Below are positions 15,720 through 24,411 of a stretch of DNA of 64,000 nt, piece by piece; the stretch's first letter is position 1, and each line of letters starts with the position of its first letter. The notes under the pieces are model-generated. The model saw only the letters and a list, made by a program, of their open reading frames with translations. It had not been told where the DNA came from and searched no databases. The stretch spans positions 868,001 to 932,000 of the forward strand of contig NZ_JACIBT010000001.1 in the NCBI RefSeq assembly GCF_014195445.1. Reading direction: 5' to 3'. The position numbers and the translations under genes are program-made. The DNA is from Garicola koreensis. Lineage in GTDB: Bacteria > Actinomycetota > Actinomycetes > Actinomycetales > Micrococcaceae.

Positions 15720-17537
15720 CTAGAACCCTGCGATCGTATCGAGCGCCAGCTCCAAGGACCCGGCACACAAGTAGTTGAAGCCCGCTAGGTTCCTCTGGAC
15801 CGACATGCCCTCGACTTGTACTGCACTCCCAAGCGCTTCCGGAATGACAACGTCAACCTCAGCCCACTGCAGGCCTGGGGTCGCCCTCACTGCGTCTAGA
15901 GCAGCCATGCTCACCCGATGTGCTTGCTCAGTCGTGGGGATGTAACTGGGGTCTCGAGAAAGGACGGCTAAGCAGCGGGTCCGGGAGCAAAGAGCCCGTA
16001 CATGCGCACCCGAAACTATGCGCTGAGCCAACAGTCTCGAGCGCATGTCAAGGGATAATTCCGCTTGTGCGCCCATGTAACGCTGGTGGCCGGCCCACCC
16101 CATTTCCCGCGGAACAAGCGCGAGCCCAACCTTTGACCGTTCTCGGTAGGCTTCAATCTGCTCGATGCCGATTACTTGGCTAGCCCTAGGTACGCGCACG
16201 TCTGCGTCGCGAAGAATGGATCGCACCGTGTGGTGACGTCGCAATAGAGAACTGACCCTAGCCGGAAAGCGTTCATCCATTACGCCGTTAAACCACTTCT
16301 CGTGATGAGGCGTCCTGCTGGCGCGCATGAGACGATCCGACTTCACGTCTACTAGCCAACCGTTTTTTTCTAGATGGGTTACCAATAGGGCTCTGAGGTT
16401 AGGCCCCTGGACACCGTGCTCAAGACCACTTTCGTCCCATCCCTCTTCCACTGCTGTCGGAGAAGCAAGCGGGGCCGCACCTTGACGCTCCTGTTTCTCC
16501 ACAGACGACTCGGCAAGCATGCGGGTCCAAGCAACCCGCCCGACATCTTTGGGTTCGCCGTAAACGGGGTAAGTGGAATTGCTAATGGCGGCGTTTGTAT
16601 TGAGCTCAAGAATATAAGGTGTACCGGACCCTGCGGATAAGAGAATGTCGGCGCCTCCCCACTCCATGGTGGGTATTGCAGCCATTGCATCACAGGCCAG
16701 GGTTGTCACGGAACGGTCAAGTAAGTCGAGACACTCACTGGCCTCCCCGCCACTACTAATCCCCCCAACATTGCGCACTATTATGCGTTCATCAGTCGCC
16801 AAAATGGATTCGAGCGTCAGACCTTGACGATGCAAGTGTTTCTCAGTGGTGTCGTCCACGGGAATCGGAAGCCTGCAGTTATTCGGGTTTCTTTTGCGAA
16901 CATCATTCTTCTCAGAAATTAATTCTTCGATCGTCGATGTTCCATTCCCGGCAACATGAGGAAGCAAGCGCCTTACAGCTCCGAAACACTCATCTGGCGT
17001 TGCCAGCAACCTAAATTCGACCCCGTCTATATACTCCTCAATTATAACGCCTTGCTTCCGTACCTCTATAGCGAAGAAGGCGTCACGAACCTCCGATGCG
17101 GACTGCACGTTGACCGTCACCCCCTTTCCCTGCCCCCCGAACCTTGGCTTCACCACAACCGACGATCCAAGTTCTGCTCGGATGGCTTCAGCCTCTTCGG
17201 GGGTGCTAGCAAGTCCACCGCGGGGGGTAGATAGCCCCGCATCCTGCAGGAACTGCTTGGTCAGGTACTTGTCTCTTACAATCTGCCCACTGGTGGCCGT
17301 GTCGGTGCACATATGTCCGCGTAATAAGACACGGCGGCCCGCTTTCTTCGCGATCGCAGTGTAAACGCCGTGCCATTCAACTGACGCCCCGTCCCGCTCG
17401 GCCGCGCGCGAGGTAACTAGGGTTCCAATACTCCGACCCCGGTCCAGTTGTTGAGAAACTATGCTTTGAGACTCCGGATCTTCGTACGTGTTGGGTTCAT
17501 CGGCAACAATCGGTGGAAACCTGTCAAAGATCGTCAT
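15720..17537 (-). CDS. Tandem ATP-grasp protein with degenerate second half
   Basis: A 605-residue protein of the same plan as 7278-9176. The N-terminal ATP-grasp (~85-345) is intact: VVVKPRFGGQGKGV, VIIEEYIDGVEFRLLA, EWGGADILL and YILELNTNAA. The C-terminal half (~400-605) retains LRDADVRVPRASQV and LQWAEVDVVIP but has no ATP-binding Lys and no E-x-N. Parts of the gene (around 16,550-17,050) are visibly richer in A and T than the flanking core genes, consistent with acquisition by transfer. It is convergent with 13706-15655. A predicted carboxylate-amine ligase of unknown substrate. Confidence 0.82.
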   Translation of the reverse strand: MTIFDRFPPIVADEPNTYEDPESQSIVSQQLDRGRSIGTLVTSRAAERDGASVEWHGVYTAIAKKAGRRVLLRGHMCTDTATSGQIVRDKYLTKQFLQDAGLSTPRGGLASTPEEAEAIRAELGSSVVVKPRFGGQGKGVTVNVQSASEVRDAFFAIEVRKQGVIIEEYIDGVEFRLLATPDECFGAVRRLLPHVAGNGTSTIEELISEKNDVRKRNPNNCRLPIPVDDTTEKHLHRQGLTLESILATDERIIVRNVGGISSGGEASECLDLLDRSVTTLACDAMAAIPTMEWGGADILLSAGSGTPYILELNTNAAISNSTYPVYGEPKDVGRVAWTRMLAESSVEKQERQGAAPLASPTAVEEGWDESGLEHGVQGPNLRALLVTHLEKNGWLVDVKSDRLMRASRTPHHEKWFNGVMDERFPARVSSLLRRHHTVRSILRDADVRVPRASQVIGIEQIEAYRERSKVGLALVPREMGWAGHQRYMGAQAELSLDMRSRLLAQRIVSGAHVRALCSRTRCLAVLSRDPSYIPTTEQAHRVSMAALDAVRATPGLQWAEVDVVIPEALGSAVQVEGMSVQRNLAGFNYLCAGSLELALDTIAGF

Positions 17538-17862
17538 TGTAGATCCGCCGTTCGTTATAGCTAGGCGCTATGCGCTTGTTGTGGCTGTTGGGTCTTTAGG
17601 TGAACCTGAGGTCACCCCGTGGGAGTACGCCCCGTTATTGGCTAGTGCACTGGATGGCCAGCGGCATCTCTTACCTCACTTGCAACCTTTCTCGTGAACA
17701 AATTCTAGGCCGTCGATAGCTTGTACGTTTACGAAATCCCAGGTGCGCCTTCGAAGGTTCGACAGCACCGCCAACTCTCAAAGCGGCCCGGGAAATTGAG
17801 CAACAACGTCGTAACCCCGCCACCCTTTGGGGCATCGGCGCCGAGACGTTCCGGACCAGCAC
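17538..17862. other. 325-base intergenic stretch with a possible gene remnant
   Basis: No intact gene is seen. The plus strand can be read as KAAREIEQQRRNPATLWGIG around 17780-17840, which looks protein-like but is bounded upstream by a stop and runs into the 3' end of the gene on the other strand. I do not recognise the family. No tRNA or att-like repeat was found here. Confidence 0.3.
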
Positions 17863-19299
17863 TCAGCGCTCTGTGCTTCTTCGAACCGCACTAAGCAGTT
17901 CTTCGGTGAAGTCTCCGAATAAGGGCTGTCCTGTAGCAAGCTGGTACAGCCACACAGCCCCCCGAAAGTTGCATTCGATGAGCACGGGCAGCCCGTCGTG
18001 ATCTATGGCGACGTCCCAAGACAGAAGGTCGAAGTAAGGGACGTCGTGATGGAGCCTCCGGGCGAACTCCACGACGTCGCCGTAGCCCGGGACCGACGGC
18101 ATGGACTTGAATGAGACGCTGCTATCGGGATGACTTTCGAAGAGCTTTCCGTGCTCGTTGATGGCGTACGTGTTGAAAGACCCGTCAGCCTGCACTCCGA
18201 CGCACAATCCGCCCGTGCCCGCATTGTCGTTTATGCGTCCGTCGACCCCGAACCGTGCAAAGGTCAGAAGGTGATGAACATCTCCGTTCCACCGAAGCGT
18301 GACGACCCGAAGGGTATTCAGGGAGTCCGGGTGAGGCGCGGCAAGGGTCGGATGCTGTGGGACTATTTCCTGCACCATGAAGTTCTGCCGATATCGCCGC
18401 TTCAATCCCCTGAGAGTCAGTTTCCTGCTGCCAACGCCGATCTTGTCTTCGCCTGCGTACTCCAAGAGCTCAACGCCACGACCATTGTCCAGGCTCGTGG
18501 GCTTGATGATACCCCTCCCTACTCGCGAAAGTATCTTGAGGACCTCCGTGTCATCCAGTATCCAGTTGGCATCCGCATCGTAGAAGCGCCCATCGATACA
18601 GACAAGCGGCATCCTCGGCTGCCTCTCATTTGGGACCAATCGGCTGAAGAGCACCTTGTCGGAATAGGCGGCTATCAAGTTGGCACCTGGGTTCAAAGCA
18701 CGCCAAATCGTTCGATATTCGGCTTGCGGAACCACCCTGCGATCCCAGGATTGAGTCACATTCGAGAAGGCGACGTGAAAACTGGGGTCCACATCCCGAC
18801 CCCAGAGCTCACGCCAGTACTGCTTCGACCGTTGTACCTCAGCCATCGGAGCATCTTGAAGAAGCCCGCTGGAGTGCAGGGCTGGGAACTGACGTGACGT
18901 CGTATCAATGCCGAGCGAGTCGTAATATGCAACGTCGTCTTCGTTCTCAAGGAGAAATTCTTCCCGCCGAATGCGAAAATTGGATGTCCCTTCGGCCTCA
19001 AGTGATTCTGCAAAATCGGCTCGCACATCCTCGGCCTCGTGAGTCCAGCTCTCTATGCTTTGGATGAAGTCCTGCAATCCGTGTGGACGGAAGGCGACAA
19101 CTTCAACGGTGCCGTCTGACCTTCGGCGTGCCCAACCAACAGTACCGGTTACGTTCGCAGCAGACCGGGCGTCACGAAGGATTTGGCGCGTATCGAGTTC
19201 CCCCTTCAGGATGATTTTCAACCCCGTAGAAGCATTGAAATTTTGGCCTTCAGAGCTTGCCTTCTGGTGCAACATAGTCCCTGCTTTCGGTTCGTTCAC
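17863..19299 (-). CDS. Acylphosphatase-like / sugar-transfer-associated ATP-grasp fusion
   Basis: A 478-residue protein. Residues ~26-90 are acylphosphatase-like (LKIILKGELDTRQILRDA, then TGTVGWARRRSDGTVEVV). The catalytic Asn is Arg and the P-loop-like turn is altered. Residues ~200-470 match the ATPgrasp_ST family (PF14397): SLNTLRVVTLRWNGDVH, an NDNAGTGGLCVGV segment, LLSWDVAID and PVLIECNFRGAVW carry the metal-binding end. ATPgrasp_ST proteins are often found with polysaccharide genes. It lies 80 bases downstream of smc on the same strand, at the edge of the island. The N-terminal fusion links it to the other acylphosphatase-bearing ligases here. Confidence 0.75.
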   Translation of the reverse strand: MNEPKAGTMLHQKASSEGQNFNASTGLKIILKGELDTRQILRDARSAANVTGTVGWARRRSDGTVEVVAFRPHGLQDFIQSIESWTHEAEDVRADFAESLEAEGTSNFRIRREEFLLENEDDVAYYDSLGIDTTSRQFPALHSSGLLQDAPMAEVQRSKQYWRELWGRDVDPSFHVAFSNVTQSWDRRVVPQAEYRTIWRALNPGANLIAAYSDKVLFSRLVPNERQPRMPLVCIDGRFYDADANWILDDTEVLKILSRVGRGIIKPTSLDNGRGVELLEYAGEDKIGVGSRKLTLRGLKRRYRQNFMVQEIVPQHPTLAAPHPDSLNTLRVVTLRWNGDVHHLLTFARFGVDGRINDNAGTGGLCVGVQADGSFNTYAINEHGKLFESHPDSSVSFKSMPSVPGYGDVVEFARRLHHDVPYFDLLSWDVAIDHDGLPVLIECNFRGAVWLYQLATGQPLFGDFTEELLSAVRRSTER

Positions 19300-19379
19300 C
19301 CAAGGGAAATCGTACCCCGCCCGAGGCCGGAGGGCTTTGAATCCGGATGGTGTTCCTATCTGGAAGCGATCATCGGTGG

Positions 19380-22300
19380 TCAGCTTCCCAAGCGCTGCGA
19401 TACAACTCGGGTTGAGCCGTCCTGTCGCATCGACACCCCATAGAGCGCATCGGCGATCTCCATCGTGCGTTTTTGGTGCGTGATGACGATCAGCTGGGAG
19501 TTCTCCCGCAGCTCGTCAAAGATCACCAGCAGCCGGGAGAGGTTGGTGTCATCCAAGGCGGCCTCGACCTCGTCCATCACATAGAACGGTGATGGCCGGG
19601 CCTTGAAGATCGCCACCAGCAGTGCGACCGCCGTCAGCGAGCGCTCACCGCCGGAGAGCAGCGACAGTCTGCGAATGCGTTTGCCCGGCGGCCGGGCGTG
19701 GACCTCAATGCCGGTATTGAGCATATCCTCCGGGTTGGTCAGCTCCAGGCGGCCCTCTCCCCCGGGGAAGAGTCTGGCGAAGACCCGTTCGAATTGGATC
19801 CGCGTGTCCTCCCAGGCGGCGGTGAAGACTTTGTGCACCTCGGAGTCGACCTCGGCGATAATGTCCAACAGGTCTTGGCGGGACGTCTTCAGGTCCGCCA
19901 ATTGGCCCTGCAGGTAGGTGTGGCGCTCTTCCAGTGCGGCGTGCTCCTCCAGGGCGAGCGGGTTGACCTTGCCCAGTGCCTTCAGGTCTCTTCGAGCCCG
20001 ACCGAGCCGTGCTTCCTGCTCTTCGCGCACATACGGCGCCGACGCTGCTTCCGCGTCGTCGCCCTCATGGTCGCTGTCCACATCGGGGACGGGCTGATCG
20101 GGACCATAGTGTTCGATCAGGTACGCCGCGGTGAGGCTGAGCTCCTCATCGGCACGGTTCTCGGCGGCCTCCATGGCCAGGCGCAGCTCAGTCTGCTGCA
20201 GTTCTGCCTGGTGCAGCCGAGAGGTGATCTCTTCCAGCTGCTTGGACTGGGCCGCGCGGGTCTCGGTCAGTTCTGCGATCTGTGTCTTCACCCCAGCATG
20301 CCGGTCTGCCGCGGTCTGCTGGGCGGTTTGGGTCTGAGTCAGTTGGGCGGTGATCGTCTGAATCGCCTCATCGGCTTCAATGCGCACCGTGTCGGCCTGC
20401 TGGGCGCGCTCGCTGCGAGCTTCGGCGGTGCGGCGGGCCTGTTCGCGGCGGTGCTCCTCCGCCTGCGCTGAGCGCCGCAAGGATGCTGCGCGTTCCTGCA
20501 GCTGCTTGAGCTCCTCCTGGGCTGCGCGCACGGCCAGTCGAGCGTCGACCTCTTCCCGCCGGGCTGAAGAGGCCGCTTCGGTGAGCCGGTCGCGTTCCTC
20601 AGTGGAGGGCTCCTCGACCAATTCTTCGTTCTCGGCGGCTTCGAGCCGACGGGTGATCTCACGCAGCTGTTCAGCGGCGTCGACGGCGGCCGTCTCGGCT
20701 TCCTGGATTTCTTGGGCGAAGCCGGTGACCCGTTGCTGGGAACGACCAATCTCTGCTTTGAGCCGGTTCAGCTGGTCTGTGGTTGAGCTCAGCTGCGTCT
20801 CGTTGGTCTGCAGGGTCTCCAAGGTTCGGTTGACCTCCAGCTCGGCGGCGTTCACCTCGGTGTGGCTGCGCTGGCTCTGTTCGGTGACCCGCTCAAGGTC
20901 CTTCTCTGCGGTGCTGATCTTCGCGGAGAGTTCCTCAATCTGAGCGTTGATCGCGATTTCAGCGTTCTCGACTGCAGCCCCACCGATCCGCTCGCCTGCC
21001 CGCAGGATCACCCCCTCGGCGGTGACAGCTGCGGTGACCCCCGTGGTCCCCACCAGCTGCTCCCCCGCCGCTTCGTCGGCGACGACCACCACACCAGTCA
21101 GCGCCGAGACCAGCGGCGCGGCCAGCTCGGCTGAGACGGTGACGACGTCAAGCGCCCAGTGCGCACCGTTGGGAAGCTCGCCGGACGGAGAGTCGCTGCG
21201 CTGGGCAGTCTGCGGGTAGACCAGGTGGGCCCGCCCACCGCCGTGATCGCCCAACCAGGCGATGGCTGAGGAGGCTGCCTGGGCGTCGGAGACGACCAGA
21301 GCAGAGTCCAGCGAGCCCAGCACAGCAGCAAGAGCCGTCTCCCAGCCGCGGTGGACCCTCAGTGTGTCCGCATAGGGCCCGGTGATCCACCCCGCATCCT
21401 GTTCTTCCAGGGCTGCGGCACCGTCTCTGGGACTGCGTGCGGCCTGCAGCCCGGATAGGCGTGCACGGTACTCGCTGACCGCGATCTCCAGGCGCCGTTG
21501 TTCAGCTGTGAGCTCCTCGTACTGTGACCGCAGTTCGCCGTGGCGCTCCTGTGCCCGCTGATAGGCCTGTTCCAGCCCTGGTCCCTCAGTGTCGACGTCG
21601 GCCAGCCGCTGCTCAAACTCGGCCAGCTCGGCACGGGACTCTTCAACTGCTGCATGTTCAGCATCATGCTGGTCCTGGGCACGACGCTGTCGTGACTGTG
21701 CCGCCTCGAGGCGTCCTTGGGCGGTTTCGACCTGCCCGTGAAGAGTGGCCAGTCCGGCGCGGCGATCGGCGACTGCACGCAGCTGCTCGGTGATGCGCGA
21801 TTCCTCGGTCTTCAGTCTCTCTTCAGCCTCAGCGCGGACGGTGCTGGTGGCCTCCAGCGTGGCTGTGGCCGCCTCGACCTGCTGCTGCGCGGCTTCAGTC
21901 TCCTCATCCACCTGATCGGCCTGGTCGCGCAGCTGCTGGGGGTCGCGACCCGCGGAGAAGTCCACGCTGGCTGATGCTTCCAGGCTGCGGGAACGCTCAG
22001 CGGCGAGCGAGGCGACCGAACGCAGCCGCTCTTGGATTTGGGCCAGCCGGTGGCCGCCGGCGCTGAACTTCTCAGCACGCACTCGCAGCGTCTCCGCTTG
22101 GCTGTTCAGCTCAGCAATCTGGGTGTCCTGTGCAGCGAGCGTGTCCTTCAGCTGGGCGGCGGCGTCGACGTCGTGCTGTTCACCCTGGCTGGAGGCTTGC
22201 AGCGCCGTGGCGGCCTGGACTAAGTCATCAGCGATGAGTCGGCTGAGTGCATCACGGACCTCGTATTGGATGCGTTGGGCACGTCGTGCGACTTTGGCCT

Positions 22301-22922
22301 GCCGGCCCAGCGGGGCCAGCTGGCGGGAGATCTCTGCGATGAGGTCCTCCAGCCGGTCCAGGTTGGTCTGCATTGACTCCAGCTTGCGTACCGAACGTTC
22401 CCGCCGCCTGCGGTGTTTGAGCACTCCGGCGGCCTCTTCGATGAACCCGCGGCGCTGTTCGGGTGTGGCATGGAGGATCTGGTCCAGTTGGCCTTGGCCG
22501 ACGATGACGTGCATCTCTCGGCCCAGACCAGAATCGGAAAGCAGCTCCTGGATATCCAGCAGCCGGCATTTGCTGCCATTGATCGTGTACTCCGATCCCC
22601 CGGAGCGGAACATGGTCCGGGAGATGGTCACTTCGGTGTAGTCGATGGGCAGTGCGGCATCGGAGTTGTCGATGGTGAGGCTCACCGAGGCGCGTCCCAG
22701 CGGCTGACGTTCAGCGGTGCCGGCGAAGATCACATCCTCCATGGATCCCCCGCGCAGAGATTTCACACCCTGCTCCCCCATCACCCAGGCCAGCGCGTCC
22801 ACCACATTGGACTTTCCCGAGCCGTTGGGGCCGACCACCGCTGTGACACCGGGTTCGAAGGCGAAGGTGGTGGCAGATGAGAAGGATTTGAAGCCGCGGA
22901 CGGTCAGCGTCTTCAGATACAT
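19380..22922 (-). CDS. smc: Chromosome segregation protein SMC
   Basis: A 1180-residue condensin ATPase. The N-terminal Walker A is VGPNGSGKSNVVDALAWVMG, two long Ala/Glu/Gln-rich coiled coils flank a hinge near residues ~500-650, and the C-terminal signature is LSGGERSLTAVALL with Walker B FYVMDEVEAALDD. It forms a homodimer that organises and segregates the nucleoid with ScpAB. Full length and uninterrupted. In most actinobacteria the gene after smc is ftsY; here the island ATP-grasp gene follows, so this is a likely insertion boundary. Confidence 0.97.
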   Translation of the reverse strand: MYLKTLTVRGFKSFSSATTFAFEPGVTAVVGPNGSGKSNVVDALAWVMGEQGVKSLRGGSMEDVIFAGTAERQPLGRASVSLTIDNSDAALPIDYTEVTISRTMFRSGGSEYTINGSKCRLLDIQELLSDSGLGREMHVIVGQGQLDQILHATPEQRRGFIEEAAGVLKHRRRRERSVRKLESMQTNLDRLEDLIAEISRQLAPLGRQAKVARRAQRIQYEVRDALSRLIADDLVQAATALQASSQGEQHDVDAAAQLKDTLAAQDTQIAELNSQAETLRVRAEKFSAGGHRLAQIQERLRSVASLAAERSRSLEASASVDFSAGRDPQQLRDQADQVDEETEAAQQQVEAATATLEATSTVRAEAEERLKTEESRITEQLRAVADRRAGLATLHGQVETAQGRLEAAQSRQRRAQDQHDAEHAAVEESRAELAEFEQRLADVDTEGPGLEQAYQRAQERHGELRSQYEELTAEQRRLEIAVSEYRARLSGLQAARSPRDGAAALEEQDAGWITGPYADTLRVHRGWETALAAVLGSLDSALVVSDAQAASSAIAWLGDHGGGRAHLVYPQTAQRSDSPSGELPNGAHWALDVVTVSAELAAPLVSALTGVVVVADEAAGEQLVGTTGVTAAVTAEGVILRAGERIGGAAVENAEIAINAQIEELSAKISTAEKDLERVTEQSQRSHTEVNAAELEVNRTLETLQTNETQLSSTTDQLNRLKAEIGRSQQRVTGFAQEIQEAETAAVDAAEQLREITRRLEAAENEELVEEPSTEERDRLTEAASSARREEVDARLAVRAAQEELKQLQERAASLRRSAQAEEHRREQARRTAEARSERAQQADTVRIEADEAIQTITAQLTQTQTAQQTAADRHAGVKTQIAELTETRAAQSKQLEEITSRLHQAELQQTELRLAMEAAENRADEELSLTAAYLIEHYGPDQPVPDVDSDHEGDDAEAASAPYVREEQEARLGRARRDLKALGKVNPLALEEHAALEERHTYLQGQLADLKTSRQDLLDIIAEVDSEVHKVFTAAWEDTRIQFERVFARLFPGGEGRLELTNPEDMLNTGIEVHARPPGKRIRRLSLLSGGERSLTAVALLVAIFKARPSPFYVMDEVEAALDDTNLSRLLVIFDELRENSQLIVITHQKRTMEIADALYGVSMRQDGSTRVVSQRLGS

Positions 22923-23103
22923 GCCGTGGGCCTCTCCTCTCGGCTGCCGATCACTACCGGTTCAACCCACCAGCCTATCGTCACGGCAGGTTCCCACCCT
23001 GGGGACTTCCCGACGGTCGAGGCGACAAGAATGGAATAGGGTGCTCAACAGGTGAACGGGCGGCACCAGCGTGGGCCGTATGCGTGAGGAATCGGAGGGC
23101 GCC

Positions 23104-24327
23104 ATGGGGAGCAGACCAGCGGGCAAGCCGGGTCCTGGGCTGCTGACTGTCCTGCTGGGTGCAGTGGGAGCCGGTCCGCTGCTGCTCTACGGCCTCAGTG
23201 CCACCAGTGAGAGGATCATCGGAGACCTGGGGATCGATGAGGCGCAGTTCGGTCTGCTGGCTACCGTGTGCTTCGCCTGCGCGGCCTTCGGCAACGCCAC
23301 CCTGGGCCGTTTGGCGGACCGGCACTCTGATCTGTCACTGATGACCGTCGTCTTTGTTCTGTCGACCGCAGCCCTGCTGCTGGCCGCGGTGCCGGCCGGC
23401 TACTGGCTGCTGTTGGTCGCGGTGGGGATGTCTGGGTTCGCACAATCCTTCCCCAATGGTGTGACCAACCGAATCCTGCTGCAGCGGGTGCCTGCCCGGC
23501 GTCGCATCGGCTGGGTGGGTGTCAAACAGTCCGGTGTCCAAGTCAGCCAGCTCACCGCCAGCCTCATCTTCCCGCTACTGGCCCTAGGCATGGGGTGGCG
23601 GGGAGCAGCTTTGGTGACCACGCTGCTGCCTCTGGTGCTTCTGGTGCTCACCTGGCGCTCCCTGCGATCGGTCCCTCTGCTGCCGGAGGCGCAGTCACGC
23701 CCCGCTGAGCCGACCTCCTCCGCTCAGAACGGGGGCAGCCGCGCCCGTCGGTACCCGGCAATGGTGTGGGCGTTGGCTGCATTCGGGCTGCTCAACGGCA
23801 TCGGGGTCCAGGCAACCAACGTGTATATGCCGCTCTTCGCAGTCCGTGAGTTAGATTTCTCCCTGGTCCTCGGTGGGGTGACCGCGGCAGTATCCGGAGT
23901 GGTCGGCGTCATGGCTCGTGTGGGCTGGGCCAGGGTGATGGCCCGCGGCGCGTCCGGGCCACTGGTGCTGCTGACTCTGGGGATTCTGGCCTTCGCCGGT
24001 GCGGCGTCCTTCTACGGGGCCTGGGCCACCGGCTGGTCACCGCTGCTGTGGACCGCGGTGGCGTTGCACGGTGTCTCCGCCTTGGGTGTATCGGTCGTGG
24101 TGATGAGCGCACTGATGCGAGTCATCCCCTCAGAGTCGATGGCCTCCGCCAGTGCGGTGGTCACTGCGGGCATGTTCGCCGGCTTCGCCGCCGGTCCAGT
24201 CGCGATGGGAGCGATCATCAGCTCTCCCGGCGGCTTCCAACTGGGCTGGGTCGCCGTAGGCGCGGTGTATCTGTTGTGCATGGGTTTGGCTGCGGTACTC
24301 ATTCGCAGGAGCCGCCGGTCAGAGTGA
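23104..24327 (+). CDS. MFS transporter
   Basis: A 407-residue, 12-helix major facilitator protein with FGNATLGRLADRHSD at the motif A position and MSGFAQSFPNGVTNRILLQR in helix 4. ATG 23104 (MGSRPAG) is preferred to ATG 23071 because GGAGG lies 7 nt upstream. It is divergent from smc. It resembles cyanate/CynX-type or sugar MFS members of Actinobacteria, but I cannot assign a substrate. Confidence 0.85.
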   Translation: MGSRPAGKPGPGLLTVLLGAVGAGPLLLYGLSATSERIIGDLGIDEAQFGLLATVCFACAAFGNATLGRLADRHSDLSLMTVVFVLSTAALLLAAVPAGYWLLLVAVGMSGFAQSFPNGVTNRILLQRVPARRRIGWVGVKQSGVQVSQLTASLIFPLLALGMGWRGAALVTTLLPLVLLVLTWRSLRSVPLLPEAQSRPAEPTSSAQNGGSRARRYPAMVWALAAFGLLNGIGVQATNVYMPLFAVRELDFSLVLGGVTAAVSGVVGVMARVGWARVMARGASGPLVLLTLGILAFAGAASFYGAWATGWSPLLWTAVALHGVSALGVSVVVMSALMRVIPSESMASASAVVTAGMFAGFAAGPVAMGAIISSPGGFQLGWVAVGAVYLLCMGLAAVLIRRSRRSE

Positions 24328-24411
24328 GGCCGTTGTTGTCACCGCACTAGCCGCGCCGGACTGTGCGAGCCTATTCCACCGCTGCACCGCATCGCCGGTA
24401 CCATCGCAATC

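Noticed and set aside
1657-17537. Calling the island a cyanophycin or poly-gamma-glutamate locus
   Set aside because: No Mur-ligase domain, cyanophycinase, PgsB or PgsC is present, and the CapA-like domain has lost its metal motifs.
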